A stretch of 55,016 bases of DNA from Paraburkholderia guartelaensis (GTDB lineage: Bacteria > Pseudomonadota > Gammaproteobacteria > Burkholderiales > Burkholderiaceae): the NCBI RefSeq assembly GCF_004353905.1, contig NZ_SMOD01000048.1:1-55016 (forward strand), written 5' to 3'. The notes under the pieces were generated by a model that saw only the letters and a list, made by a program, of their open reading frames with translations, was not told the origin of the DNA and searched no databases. Made by a program: the position numbers and the translations under genes. Positions 19,517-28,198 of the stretch are shown here, in pieces; within the stretch, counting starts at the first letter, position 1, and every line of letters begins with the position of its first letter.

Positions 19517-20345
19517 CGGCCGCCTCCTTTTGCCTCACGAGCCTCACCGTGCCCGGAATCGTCGTGCCCGTCGGGTTCAGCTGGCCGTCTGGCCGGTATG
19601 CATTGTTGCGGATGCCGAGCACGGCGTCCCCGACGCGCAGGTTGAAGCGCTGCGCCGTGTCGTGCACCACCAGCACGGGGCCGCGCACGTCATCAGGATT
19701 GACGAGCGCTTCCTTGCCGTCCCCGTACACGCGATAGATCTGTGGCAGGTCGCGGCTCGTACTGAACTCGAAGTAGGTAAAGCGGCCGTCATCCCACAGC
19801 GCCGTTGGCGCGAGTGTCGTGTCACCATGCATGTCGTAATTGAAGTTGCCCACGCCAGGCGTGCTGACGGTTTCCGCCAGTAGTGCCTGCGCTTCGGCCG
19901 AGCGCACCGCGGCCGCCGCCGACGCCTTTGCACGCGTGTCCGGATAATCGAAGGTCAGCGACCAGACTGCTTCCTCGTGCCTCCTGACCGGGACCAGCTT
20001 GAGCACATAGCGACGTCTGTTCGTGAGCAGAATCAGGTTGGTTGCCGCCTGCGGTGCCTTCGGCTTGAAGAAGAAACCGTTGCCGGCTGGGCCGGCCGTC
20101 CATGCCTTGCCGTCGCCCATGCCGCCGCCGTCGATCTTTTCGCCTTTCTCGAAGACGAGGACAGTCGCCTCGCCCGGGCGATAGGCGATCCGGTACGTCT
20201 CATTCGGGTCATACACGGCGCACGCAATGTGCCGGTCACTGCCGCACGCACCGGGCACGACTTCGGCGACAGCCGGTAGCGACATACCGAATAGCGCGGC
20301 AGCGATCGACGCTGCAGCAAGCGCTTTCGGGAACCGGATGGTCAT
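19509..20345 (-). CDS. virB9: VirB9-type outer-membrane complex protein
   Basis: A 278-residue exported protein with a signal peptide ending near LPAVAEVVP. The VirB9/CagX N-terminal domain is seen in IACAVYDPNETYRIAYRPGE and LTNRRRYVLKLVP. The C-terminal domain (LWDDGRFTYFEFSTSRDLPQ, VHDTAQRFNLRVGDAVLGI) contacts VirB7 and VirB10. It forms the outer-membrane core complex. Its start overlaps the virB8 stop (ATGA). Confidence 0.95.
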   Translation of the reverse strand: MTIRFPKALAAASIAAALFGMSLPAVAEVVPGACGSDRHIACAVYDPNETYRIAYRPGEATVLVFEKGEKIDGGGMGDGKAWTAGPAGNGFFFKPKAPQAATNLILLTNRRRYVLKLVPVRRHEEAVWSLTFDYPDTRAKASAAAAVRSAEAQALLAETVSTPGVGNFNYDMHGDTTLAPTALWDDGRFTYFEFSTSRDLPQIYRVYGDGKEALVNPDDVRGPVLVVHDTAQRFNLRVGDAVLGIRNNAYRPDGQLNPTGTTIPGTVRLVRQKEAAGE

Positions 20346-21244
20346 GGGTTGGCCCCTCCGGCCGGTGCGCTCAACGACATACTCGACGGTGCCGACTGGG
20401 ACGATGTGGCCGCCGACGGCATCGGTGTCGCGCCGTCTGCGGTGCTGCGCGTCCAGTCGCGGTCGACCGAGTAGCTGGTGACACGAAAGCCCGTTGGATT
20501 GAGCTCCTGTTCGTCGCTGCGGGTCGGCAGATCGCCTATCTCGTAGGTGATCGTCGCGACCCAGTATTCGGTTTTAGGTGGTGCTGGCGTCGAGCCACCC
20601 TGCGACGACAAAGAAATCATCGTCTTCGAGAAGAACACCTGTGCAGTGGATCCGACGAACGTAATTGCACCCGGACGCACGATCACGCGATATTTGTCGG
20701 TGAGCACGTTTTGCGGCGAGTTCTTGCGGTTGTAGAGCGCCGCGTACAACGCCTGCTCGCGTGGCGAGTTCATCAGCGTCACGGTGTCGTACGCATCCTG
20801 GATCGTGTACCAGTCGTACTTCTCACGCAGCTTGACATACGTGCGCAGTGCTGCCCGCACCTCGAGTTCACCGAACGTCACGGATCCGCTGTGCGCGACA
20901 TCAATCACCTGCACGTCGCCGGTCGCGGTGTTGTCCTTGATAATCACCGGTGGTGACGGTCTCTTTAGTTCTACTAAGGCTGACGAGCCAAGAATAGAAA
21001 TCAGTGCGACGAACATGGCCCCGCCCGCAACACGCCATGCAATCTTGGTCATGTTTTCCTGCAGCTGCTGCCGGGACTTCTCGAACGAGAGCGCTTCCCT
21101 GAAATACATCCGCGCCATCTCGCGTGGATCGGCGTCGGCGAGTTTCGCCGCAATGTGCTGCAGCGCGGTCGCGCAATTGCCGTCGACGGCAGCCACGACT
21201 GGCTCAGCCTGCGCCCGCGCCGGCTTCCACGACATCCATTTCAT
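20342..21244 (-). CDS. virB8: VirB8-type assembly factor
   Basis: A 300-residue inner-membrane protein. A cytoplasmic tail with MARMYFREALSFEKSRQQLQ precedes one membrane helix (VAGGAMFVALISILGSSALV). The VirB8 periplasmic domain follows (VKLREKYDWYTIQDAYDTVT, with YNRKNSP and later YWVATITYEIGDLP). VirB8 nucleates assembly of the channel. The start at 21244 (MKWMSW) has AGGGGAG just upstream and overlaps the virB7 stop; a longer in-frame extension upstream overlaps virB7 and is rejected. Confidence 0.93.
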   Translation of the reverse strand: MKWMSWKPARAQAEPVVAAVDGNCATALQHIAAKLADADPREMARMYFREALSFEKSRQQLQENMTKIAWRVAGGAMFVALISILGSSALVELKRPSPPVIIKDNTATGDVQVIDVAHSGSVTFGELEVRAALRTYVKLREKYDWYTIQDAYDTVTLMNSPREQALYAALYNRKNSPQNVLTDKYRVIVRPGAITFVGSTAQVFFSKTMISLSSQGGSTPAPPKTEYWVATITYEIGDLPTRSDEQELNPTGFRVTSYSVDRDWTRSTADGATPMPSAATSSQSAPSSMSLSAPAGGANP

Positions 21245-21366
21245 GGCGCACTCCCCTGTGTCGTATGGTTGACGGGCATCCACGGCCCCTCCGGTTGCGT
21301 TGGCTTTGGCGCCGACGAGCACGCAGCAAGGAGCGCGGCGCAGCAAAGCACGACGATTAATTTCAC
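21241..21366 (-). CDS. virB7: VirB7-type small lipoprotein
   Basis: A 41-residue lipoprotein starting with GTG (GGAGA lies 5 bases upstream). Signal KLIVVLCCAALLAAC, lipobox LAAC, then a short Pro-rich mature tail (SSAPKPTQPEGPWMPVNHTT). Size, lipobox and place between the VirB6 and VirB8 genes identify it as the VirB7 subunit that anchors VirB9. Its stop overlaps the virB8 start (ATGA). Confidence 0.85.
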   Translation of the reverse strand: MKLIVVLCCAALLAACSSAPKPTQPEGPWMPVNHTTQGSAP

Positions 21367-21429
21367 GTCAGTCTCCGGTTGGGGTGTACCGTCCGCCGTC
21401 ACTGGCTGCTCCGACGGACAGCCCATCAT

Positions 21430-21786
21430 TTACTTCGAGCGTTCAAACTCAGCACCGGGAACAACAAGATGTCCAGTTGCCTTGTCGATCGTGATGACGT
21501 ACGGAACCCCACCACTTACAACCATCTTTCCGTCCTGCGCTACTGCTGGTTCTCGCACGATTTTCCATTTATCCGCTTCGCCGTCGGCACCGAGATTGGG
21601 AACCTTGTGTGAAACGTAGAAGTCGTCTCCATCACCATTCCGTGCAATGTTCACTTCGAACCAGCCGTTCTGGCTGACGCGTTTCCATGTGCCCACAAAT
21701 TCGTTGCCGTCATGCTTACCGCAACCGAATTGTGTCAATGACACAATGACCACAACTGCCGCGGTCATAAACCGGATGGCCCTCAT
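21430..21786 (-). CDS. Lipoprotein in the virB operon, possible entry-exclusion protein
   Basis: A 118-residue lipoprotein: MRAIRFMTAAVVVIVSLTQF, then GC (lipobox TQFGC). The mature domain (FVGTWKRVSQNGWFEVNIAR, KWKIVREPAVAQDGKMVVSG) looks like a small beta-rich fold. AGGA lies just before the ATG at 21786. In related conjugation operons a small lipoprotein near virB5-virB7 often gives entry exclusion; here that role is inferred from position and lipobox only. It sits between virB6 and virB7. Confidence 0.7.
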   Translation of the reverse strand: MRAIRFMTAAVVVIVSLTQFGCGKHDGNEFVGTWKRVSQNGWFEVNIARNGDGDDFYVSHKVPNLGADGEADKWKIVREPAVAQDGKMVVSGGVPYVITIDKATGHLVVPGAEFERSK

Positions 21787-21811
21787 CGATTCCTCCAGGT
21801 AGTAGTCAAGA

Positions 21812-22744
21812 TCAAGCACGGCCGATCGAGTTAGTGGACGCTGACGATGCGTCACCTCTGGAACCACCCATCAGCATCATCGCCCTCATGGCTCCACTGG
21901 CCGCGTTGCCGATCTTACCGACCATCGATGAGATGCCTACGCCACCTGCCAATTGCGATGCAAGTGACGGCATGCTCAGCGACACCACGATGAACACCAG
22001 CCCTGCAGCGATAATCTTTCCTTCAATGGCGTAGGTCAGCATGACATCGCTGACACTGAAGCTCTTCGGCAGCACCGAGGTCATAAAGCTCACCTCGATT
22101 GCACCCACTGCACCGAACAGCGCAACGAGCAGACCATAGTTCAGGCATTGCCCAACCCAGTTTTGGAAAAATTGCCGTGTCGGGGGAAAGAGCGCCGCGA
22201 CGATGAACGCGGGCCCGAGCGCAAGCAGCAATCCAAGTGCGAACTTCGCAAGGATGATGTAGGCCGCAGCAATAGCAAGAAATGGCACGCCGACTAGGAG
22301 GATGCAGAGTGCGAGCACTGAGACCTCGACGTATAGCCCAACGTCAGTAACGCCTAATCCGTTGTACATGCTCTTGATAGCGGATATATAGAGATTCAAC
22401 AGCGTATCGAGCCCACTACTCAGGCTGTTGCCCCCCATCAAGGCACTACTTAGATCGTCCCCGAGGCCATTGAAGAATGGCACCACATACTCGCTGTAGT
22501 AGCTGATATTCATCCCGAGCGTGAGCACAGCCGCCCACCCTGCCATCTTCAGGAGGAAGTCGGATATCGGGCTGTCGTTGTGGCCACGCCAGTACGACAC
22601 GAGTACGAGCAGGACATAGAGACTAAAGCAGGCAGCGACCAGTGGGCTGATCAGTGAGATCATCCGGGCCGAGCCGGTATTGATCGTGTTCAGCACGTTC
22701 TGATCGAACGAGTTGAACATTTCGGTAAAGATCTGCAGTTCCAT
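21812..22744 (-). CDS. virB6: VirB6-type polytopic inner-membrane protein
   Basis: A 310-residue protein with at least five membrane helices (LISPLVAACFSLYVLLVLVS, LLKMAGWAAVLTLGMNISYY, VSVLALCILLVGVPFLAIAA, AKFALGLLLALGPAFIVAAL, IIAAGLVFIVVSLSMPSLAS). ALGPAFIVAALFPPTRQFF followed by W is the conserved VirB6/TrbL signature. It helps form the inner-membrane channel. Its ATG is 14 bases after the virB5 stop. Confidence 0.93.
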   Translation of the reverse strand: MELQIFTEMFNSFDQNVLNTINTGSARMISLISPLVAACFSLYVLLVLVSYWRGHNDSPISDFLLKMAGWAAVLTLGMNISYYSEYVVPFFNGLGDDLSSALMGGNSLSSGLDTLLNLYISAIKSMYNGLGVTDVGLYVEVSVLALCILLVGVPFLAIAAAYIILAKFALGLLLALGPAFIVAALFPPTRQFFQNWVGQCLNYGLLVALFGAVGAIEVSFMTSVLPKSFSVSDVMLTYAIEGKIIAAGLVFIVVSLSMPSLASQLAGGVGISSMVGKIGNAASGAMRAMMLMGGSRGDASSASTNSIGRA

Positions 22745-22758
22745 GATCGCACTCCGCG

Positions 22759-23409
22759 TTATTGATCGGCGTTGTCGTCGCCGTTCAGCCGTTGCTGCAT
22801 GTCGTTATGGGCAGCCTGTTGCGCGAAATCCTTCTCCGCATCCTGAAGTCGCGCCGCGAGATCGAGGCGCATCTTTTCCGCGTTGATCGACGAGTTCTCT
22901 GCCGCCCACCGGTTTTGCAAATCGGCCTTCGCCGCCGGATCCTGCGTGAGATTAGACTGCTGCATCAGCTGCTGGATGTTCGTCAGCCGGTCGATCGATG
23001 CCTGATACGAGCGCATCGCCATTGCCTTGTTGGCGGCCAGAGTATCGTTCAGACGTTGCTGCCCGGGCGTGTACGCGGTCATCCCCTCCTGGCTCTCGAT
23101 ACTGCTGGCGAGGCCGCTGATGCCGTTCAACTGCCCGCTCTTCACTTCGTCGTAGACCGACTGCCACTGATCCGGCAGATAGTTGCGCAGCGACGGGTCA
23201 TTGAAGATGTTTCCGAGGCCGCGATTGCCGATCGTCGACTGGTACTGCTCCGAGAGCAGGCTGTATTGCTGCTCCAGCTGCTTGACAGTCGAGATCGCCT
23301 GCGCGATCGCCTGCAGGTCGATCACCGGGACACCCTGCGCGTGCGCTGCCTGCATCGAGAACGTGGCCACGATCAATGCGGCGCCCGTCAAATTGCAGAT
23401 GATTTTCAT
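22759..23409 (-). CDS. virB5: VirB5-type minor pilus protein
   Basis: A 216-residue exported, strongly helical protein. Signal peptide MKIICNLTGAALIVATFSMQ, cleavage after AAHA. The mature part (AIAQAISTVKQLEQQYSLLS, YDEVKSGQLNGISGLASSIE) is typical of VirB5/TraC-type pilus-tip adhesins. The start at 23409 has GGGAG at 8 bases; an ATG two codons upstream is too close to that site. The frame is open far upstream, but the extension is not protein-like. Confidence 0.88.
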   Translation of the reverse strand: MKIICNLTGAALIVATFSMQAAHAQGVPVIDLQAIAQAISTVKQLEQQYSLLSEQYQSTIGNRGLGNIFNDPSLRNYLPDQWQSVYDEVKSGQLNGISGLASSIESQEGMTAYTPGQQRLNDTLAANKAMAMRSYQASIDRLTNIQQLMQQSNLTQDPAAKADLQNRWAAENSSINAEKMRLDLAARLQDAEKDFAQQAAHNDMQQRLNGDDNADQ

Positions 23410-23899
23410 CGCCATGCTCCCAAGCTGGACTGCTGCTGTCGGCAAACCATAGCCAGCACGTCGAGGTCGTGCGGCACAATCGGCCGGTGCCTGATGGTGA
23501 CTGACATTGACATACGCACGCTCCACGCGTGCCGCGCAGATCCGCGAGTGAAATGTCGATCGGCCTATATGGCTTGACCAGAAAACGGTCAAGCCGATGG
23601 ACGTAGACGCACCACAACCCAAGGATGACGAGCAGGCAGGTCTCCGCGACCGGTGTCCCGCGCGCCCGACCACGCGTGCTGGCCGTACTGCCTTCCCACA
23701 TACCCAGACCGGGAAGGCCGAAATACAGTGTGGCGGCGGCCAGTCCCGCGCAGCCAGTCGCGCAAGCCACAAGCGAAACGCGCGCGGCGCCCACTCTCCA
23801 GCGCCAGCGCCAGTCGTGCTCGTCCGCCCGCTCCTTGAGGTGTTCGCGCGTCGCTGGCTCGATCGCCGACGAAAGGTGAAGAGCGTGTGTCGTCGTCAT
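23198..23899 (-). CDS. Small membrane protein between virB4 and virB5, 3' end uncertain
   Basis: The ATG at 23899 overlaps the virB4 stop (ATGA), which argues for a real coupled gene. The first ~130 residues look genuine: a charged start (HLKERADEHDWRWRWRVGA), then two membrane helices (VSLVACATGCAGLAAATLYF and VAETCLLVILGLWCVYVH) and a basic tail (RLDRFLVKPYRPIDISLADL). Beyond that the frame becomes Cys/Ser/Arg-rich and runs 200 bases into virB5 in another frame, which is unlikely for a real protein. Either the true protein ends in an odd tail, or a frameshift near 23,480-23,550 has removed its normal stop. The function is unknown. Confidence 0.5.
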   Translation of the reverse strand: MTTTHALHLSSAIEPATREHLKERADEHDWRWRWRVGAARVSLVACATGCAGLAAATLYFGLPGLGMWEGSTASTRGRARGTPVAETCLLVILGLWCVYVHRLDRFLVKPYRPIDISLADLRGTRGACVCQCQSPSGTGRLCRTTSTCWLWFADSSSPAWEHGDENHLQFDGRRIDRGHVLDAGSARAGCPGDRPAGDRAGDLDCQAAGAAIQPALGAVPVDDRQSRPRKHLQ

Positions 23900-26295
23900 T
23901 CGGTTTCCTCCACAACCTCGGCCTCGTGCCTGCGATCGCGTTTGCCCTTGCGGCGAGCCAGGAACAGCTGCATTCTCAGATCCGTGTCGCCATGTGCGTC
24001 GCGCGTGCATTCTTCCCAGATCGCAACGTTGTCCAGACTGCTGGAAAGCACCGCGATCTCGTCGTTCATGCCGCCCAGGTCCAGTGTTGCAAACGCCGAC
24101 TGGTTGCTCTGCTTGATCAGGAACGTGCGAGACTCCTTCGACAGCCTCTTGAGCGTGTCGAATTCGCGGTCGGTCAGGTTCAGGAGCTTGTAACCGTCGC
24201 GCGTCGCGTCCGGATTCGGCAGATAGATCTTTGTCGCCGTCAGGTCGCGGATCTCAGCGAACACCGGACACTGGATTGCGTCCTCCGGCGACTGCGAATC
24301 CAGGATCAGGAATTCGTCTGCCTTGCGGCCCGTCTTGAGCGACTTGCGGATCAGCTCCTGCGTGGTGGGGTAGCTGGCCGGCAGCCAGAATTCGGCAATC
24401 ACCGTCGCGAGCAGGCCGCCCCTCTTCTGCATCTGGTCCTTGAGGTACAGCAGGTGTGCAAGCAGCGGCTCCGTGGCGGCATAGTCTTTCTTCAGGAAGT
24501 CAGTGACGTCGAAGCCGATCCGGCGCACGTCGGTAATGTTCGTCAGCGCATCGGGTACGTTGTCCAGCGCCCATGCGAATCGACCGTTAGTTGCTCCACA
24601 CCACTGGCTCAGACGGACCCATAGACCGCTCTCGTCGCCCGTATCCGGAATCGACTCCAGCAGGCGGCTGAAAGTCCTGTGCTCGATGTTCTCCAGCTTC
24701 ATGACGGTGTCGACCGCGTGCTTGATCTGCCGCTGGTCGTCAGCACTGAGTTTGCCGCTCTCGTCGCGGCAGCACGCACCCACCAGGTCGTAAAGGTGCG
24801 CGAGGTTGCGCTTCGTCTCGGGCAAGCCAAAAGGCGCAAGACCGGTCGGCTCGCCTTCGCGCAGCGTGTAGTAGACAGCGCCCATCTCCTCGAGGAAGAT
24901 CCGCAGACCCTGATCGAGATCGAGCGCGAAGATCTTCGGGTCGAACCGCTCGAGGAAGGCGAGCAGCATCGTCTCGAGGGTGGTCTTGCCCGTGCCGGTC
25001 GAGCCGAGAATCAGCGTATGGCCGGCAACCTTCTCGCCCACGCTGTCCTCATCCAGGCGCGAAGCGTGACAGTTCAGGCTGAACAGGCTTTTCGCAACGG
25101 TCTGCACCGGCATGAGGGCCGAACCGTCGCCGAGCGGATTGCCGCGTGCCTTGCCGGCCGAATAGGTATGCATCGAAAACGACGACGCGAGACTGCGGGT
25201 CGATTTCGGCATCGGCCGCGGCTTCGTCCTGAATCCCGGCACCTGGCTCATGTACGTGAATGGCGCCGATGCCGTCGCCTTCACGAACTTGAAGCCGCAA
25301 TCGTTCAGCGCCCGACTTGTTACGTATGCGCCGTTACTGATTGCCTTCTCCGGCGTGTCGCCGTACACGACGAGTGCACCGTGATAGTCGCCGAATGCGA
25401 GATCGCGACCGGCGATCAGCGCCACCGCATCCTCCAGTTCCTTGATCTGGTGCTTCGCCTTGTCTTCGACCGACCTCAGCTGATTGATCTGGTCTTCGAT
25501 CGCCTTCATCGCTTCGGCAGTGCTCAGACAGCCCAGGCTCTGTGTGAAGGTGAATTCGACGGGCAGCGACAGCAGCGGATTCGTCTGCCCCCAGCCGGCC
25601 TTCGGAAAATCCTTCAGGTCGTAGCAGACCGCGAACCGGGTTGAGCGATCGGTGCGGATCTCAACCGTGTCGTAGTGGAAGTGCAGGTGCGACGTCGGGA
25701 TCAGGTCGCGTCCGGTTGCCTGCGTGACCGGCACGCGCTCGTCGACGCCATTCACGAGCTCGCCAATGAACTGATACGCCTCCGAGAACAGGATGCCGTT
25801 GTGCCCGTATGCTTCGAGCAGTTGAGGATCGTAGGCAACGAGAGCCTTCATCAGCCCCTCGCCCAGCTCCTCGAGCTCGCGCACCGTCTCGTCCAGGTCG
25901 TCGCCCTGCAGGATCGCGGTGATGTAGAAACTGTTCTCGAAGTGATCGTGCCTGCGGAAACGCCGCAGGTATTTGTCGACGGCCTGCTGGATGAACGGAT
26001 TGCAGAAACGGTACTCGTCGCCGAACGAGACGCTGCGCCGGCGAAACGTGGTCCACAGCGACAGGCGATTGCCTTTCTCCAGCGTCATCGCTGCCAGCTG
26101 ACGGTTCCAGCTGTCGTAGCGCGCTTCGATCTCGCCACGGCTCACCGATTCGAATGGGACGCCGTTCACGCGCATCACGAGGAAAGCGCCGCCGTTGTCG
26201 ATGCCCGTCGCCGTTTCCGACACCGGACGGCCGATGCGCGGCAGCTTGTCCTCCGCGGACGCAACGAGCCGGTTCAATTCGTTGCTCACGCGCAT
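23896..26295 (-). CDS. virB4: VirB4-type secretion ATPase
   Basis: A 799-residue ATPase. The N-terminal half (RPVSETATGIDNGGAFLVMR, then NRLSLWTTFRRRSVSF) binds the membrane complex. The C-terminal RecA-like domain has Walker A ILGSTGTGKTT (Lys437), Walker B-type IFALDLDQGLRIFL and LATVIAEFWLPAS, and IKQSNQSAF near the end. It powers pilus biogenesis and substrate transfer. Its start overlaps the end of the small P-loop gene, and its stop overlaps the start of the next gene. Confidence 0.95.
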   Translation of the reverse strand: MRVSNELNRLVASAEDKLPRIGRPVSETATGIDNGGAFLVMRVNGVPFESVSRGEIEARYDSWNRQLAAMTLEKGNRLSLWTTFRRRSVSFGDEYRFCNPFIQQAVDKYLRRFRRHDHFENSFYITAILQGDDLDETVRELEELGEGLMKALVAYDPQLLEAYGHNGILFSEAYQFIGELVNGVDERVPVTQATGRDLIPTSHLHFHYDTVEIRTDRSTRFAVCYDLKDFPKAGWGQTNPLLSLPVEFTFTQSLGCLSTAEAMKAIEDQINQLRSVEDKAKHQIKELEDAVALIAGRDLAFGDYHGALVVYGDTPEKAISNGAYVTSRALNDCGFKFVKATASAPFTYMSQVPGFRTKPRPMPKSTRSLASSFSMHTYSAGKARGNPLGDGSALMPVQTVAKSLFSLNCHASRLDEDSVGEKVAGHTLILGSTGTGKTTLETMLLAFLERFDPKIFALDLDQGLRIFLEEMGAVYYTLREGEPTGLAPFGLPETKRNLAHLYDLVGACCRDESGKLSADDQRQIKHAVDTVMKLENIEHRTFSRLLESIPDTGDESGLWVRLSQWCGATNGRFAWALDNVPDALTNITDVRRIGFDVTDFLKKDYAATEPLLAHLLYLKDQMQKRGGLLATVIAEFWLPASYPTTQELIRKSLKTGRKADEFLILDSQSPEDAIQCPVFAEIRDLTATKIYLPNPDATRDGYKLLNLTDREFDTLKRLSKESRTFLIKQSNQSAFATLDLGGMNDEIAVLSSSLDNVAIWEECTRDAHGDTDLRMQLFLARRKGKRDRRHEAEVVEETE

Positions 26296-26483
26296 GCTTC
26301 GTCTCCCGCGTACGGCATGTCGTCCGCGCCGCGAATGCGACGGCGCTCCTCCGCGGGCCGGCGAAACACGTCATACATTGTCTTGCCCGAACCCTGAGCA
26401 CCAACCGTCATGGTGTGGCCCACAATGGACGGGCACGCACTGGCAGCGCCATCTGACGACGGCGCAGGATTATGGTCATTCAT
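26286..26483 (-). CDS. 65-residue protein with a perfect Walker A motif, between virB3 and virB4
   Basis: The ATG at 26483 lies inside the last codons of virB3, and the stop lies inside the first codons of virB4, so coupled translation on both sides is likely. The sequence has a complete P-loop, GAQGSGKT (residues 28-35), followed by MYDVFRRPAEERRRIRGADD. There is no Walker B and no room for a full NTPase fold. It could be a regulator, a binding partner of the T4SS ATPases, or a remnant of an ATPase gene. No family is recognised. Confidence 0.55.
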   Translation of the reverse strand: MNDHNPAPSSDGAASACPSIVGHTMTVGAQGSGKTMYDVFRRPAEERRRIRGADDMPYAGDEACA

Positions 26484-26904
26484 CTTCGTCGTCCTCTGCT
26501 TGCGCAAGCAGACGCTGACGCAGCGCCTCGAAGCGCTCAAGGTCCCGGCCGCGCGAAAACGAGCGGGTGTACACGTTCAGGTCGCGGCCATACCGCATCG
26601 GTGCGAGCGTGTATGTTCTGCCGAATACCGACACACGACGGCGGTCCAGCCAGCAGCGAAATTCCAGCCACGTCAGGCGCAGTGCCTGGTCATCTGTCTC
26701 GCAGACATGCCGGAAAAACAGGAACACGGGCACGCCAGCCGAGCCGATCAACAGACCGCCGGGACCGAGCACGAAGCCACCGACCATACTGGTGATCAGC
26801 GATGTGCAGCCAATGATCAGCGCCGGGAACATCGGGACGCCGCCGATCATCGCGGTACGGTTCAGACCCGCGTAGGAGGGGTAAAGCGTGCGTTCGTCGT
26901 CCAT
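26476..26904 (-). CDS. virB3: VirB3-type membrane protein
   Basis: A 142-residue protein. The N terminus (LYPSYAGLNRTAMIGGVPMF) is the VirB3/TrbD signature, followed by two membrane helices (ALIIGCTSLITSMVGGFVLG and LLIGSAGVPVFLFF). A soluble tail follows, ending in an acidic run (EDDEDE). The tail is longer than in a minimal ~100-residue VirB3. It partners VirB4 in pilus assembly. It lies 6 bases after the virB2 stop. Confidence 0.85.
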   Translation of the reverse strand: MDDERTLYPSYAGLNRTAMIGGVPMFPALIIGCTSLITSMVGGFVLGPGGLLIGSAGVPVFLFFRHVCETDDQALRLTWLEFRCWLDRRRVSVFGRTYTLAPMRYGRDLNVYTRSFSRGRDLERFEALRQRLLAQAEDDEDE

Positions 26905-26910
26905 GGTGAT

Positions 26911-27255
26911 TCAGGCGAAGAGTCCGAAAGCCCAACCTGCGAGCACGAGTGCCGAACCCACGCCGGCCACCTTCGCGATGCCGCCACCAAAGTCATGAAT
27001 CCAGTCGGCCTTGTTGGACCAGCACTGAACCCCAACCCACAGGAGATACGAACCGGCCATCACGCCACAGAATCCGTAAAACCATAGCGTGAAGGTGTTG
27101 GCCGCCGACGTGCCCGCTGCCAGGCCACCGCCCGCCCAGGCTCCGCGGGCGGCCATCGACATGGCCACTGCGCCGATGCGCCTCGCATTCCTGCCACGCA
27201 AACGCACCAAAGCCGCGGCACGGCCGGTCAAGGGTTCGAGAAGAATCTTCTTCAT
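26911..27255 (-). CDS. virB2: VirB2-type pilin precursor
   Basis: A 114-residue protein with a long basic leader (LVRLRGRNARRIG) and two hydrophobic helices (LWFYGFCGVMAGSYLLWVGV and VAGVGSALVLAGWAFGLFA), the plan of TrbC/VirB2 pilins. Order in the operon (after virB1, before virB3) supports the call. The mature pilin would begin after the leader, roughly at the Ala/Gly-rich stretch. It forms the conjugative pilus shaft. Confidence 0.85.
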   Translation of the reverse strand: MKKILLEPLTGRAAALVRLRGRNARRIGAVAMSMAARGAWAGGGLAAGTSAANTFTLWFYGFCGVMAGSYLLWVGVQCWSNKADWIHDFGGGIAKVAGVGSALVLAGWAFGLFA

Positions 27256-27267
27256 CTGCCTGCTCCG

Positions 27268-27939
27268 TCAAAAATCGCCCAGGGCGTCCCAGGCTGGATG
27301 GTGATTGACCGGTTGGGCGTTGTCGGCCCCGGTGTCGGTGCTCACTGCATCATCGGCCCGCCGCACACGGGCCGGGTGCACTGCTGCGCGCGATGCTGTG
27401 TGCACAACGGGTGCGTTGCCCACCGGTACGACGACGATCGGCGGCACGACAGCAGCGCTGGCTTCGCTATCGGGCACGTTCGCAGCCACGCGCTGGACAT
27501 AACTCGTACCACCCACATCCGGTTTGAAGCCGCGCGTGAAATTGCCGCTGTAGTAGCAGCTAAGCGCCGCACGCACGGCATCCTGCGGCACGCGCCCGCC
27601 GGCGGCCGCGCGGGTGTAGCAATCGGCGAGGATGACGCCGCCCGCGCGGAGGTTCGCGCACGGATCGAACGCGGTTTCAGGGGTAAGGCCATAGACCCGC
27701 AGGTTCGCGCGATTGACCTGGGCCAGGCCCATGCTGTAGTTCCAGCCAGCCGCCTCAAGCGCGCGCACGGTCGCCACCGCCTCGTCGCGGTTGCGCGGTT
27801 GGCGCACCAGGTGGCCGCCGACCACGCCGATGGCGAAGGGATTGAAGCCGGATTCCACCTTGACGAGCGCCTGCAGGGTGGTCGGATAGACGGCCGGGGC
27901 GCATTGCTGCGCGAGCATCGCGAAGTCGACTGGCATCAC
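27268..27939 (-). CDS. virB1: VirB1-type lytic transglycosylase
   Basis: A 223-residue SLT-family muramidase. The catalytic Glu lies in LVKVESGFNPFAIG; the second motif is YSMGLAQVNRANLRVYGL and the third ALSCYYSGNFTRG. A Pro/Val-rich, low-complexity tail follows. It opens peptidoglycan for assembly of the channel. There is no classical signal peptide at the annotated start. It is the first core virB gene of the block. Confidence 0.92.
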   Translation of the reverse strand: MMPVDFAMLAQQCAPAVYPTTLQALVKVESGFNPFAIGVVGGHLVRQPRNRDEAVATVRALEAAGWNYSMGLAQVNRANLRVYGLTPETAFDPCANLRAGGVILADCYTRAAAGGRVPQDAVRAALSCYYSGNFTRGFKPDVGGTSYVQRVAANVPDSEASAAVVPPIVVVPVGNAPVVHTASRAAVHPARVRRADDAVSTDTGADNAQPVNHHPAWDALGDF

Positions 27940-27976
27940 GACCGCTCCGTTGCGGGCCCAAACGCGAGACGGGTCT

Positions 27977-28195
27977 TCATGTGGCGTCTCGGTCGCGCCT
28001 GAGCCGATGTGCGAGGCCTTCGGCGACGGAAACCGCGACCGCAGGCAACTGGGGCGTCACGCGCTGGTCGACCCAAGGTACGTAGTGTTCGAGAAGCCAG
28101 CCCAGACCGCCGCAACCCCAATCGGCGAGCACGCCCAGCTGCAACAGGCCAATTGCGGCCCGCTTTGCAAGACGAAATCCAAAGAGGTTTTGCAT
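27977..28195 (-). CDS. Small protein upstream of virB1
   Basis: A 72-residue protein starting MQNLFGFRLAKRAAIGLLQL, with a moderately hydrophobic first half (GVLADWGCGGLGWLLEHYVP) and a basic C terminus. It begins 3 bases after the stop of the 70-residue membrane protein and ends 37 bases before virB1, so it is probably part of the transfer operon. No family is recognised. Confidence 0.55.
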   Translation of the reverse strand: MQNLFGFRLAKRAAIGLLQLGVLADWGCGGLGWLLEHYVPWVDQRVTPQLPAVAVSVAEGLAHRLRRDRDAT

Positions 28196-28198
28196 GGC

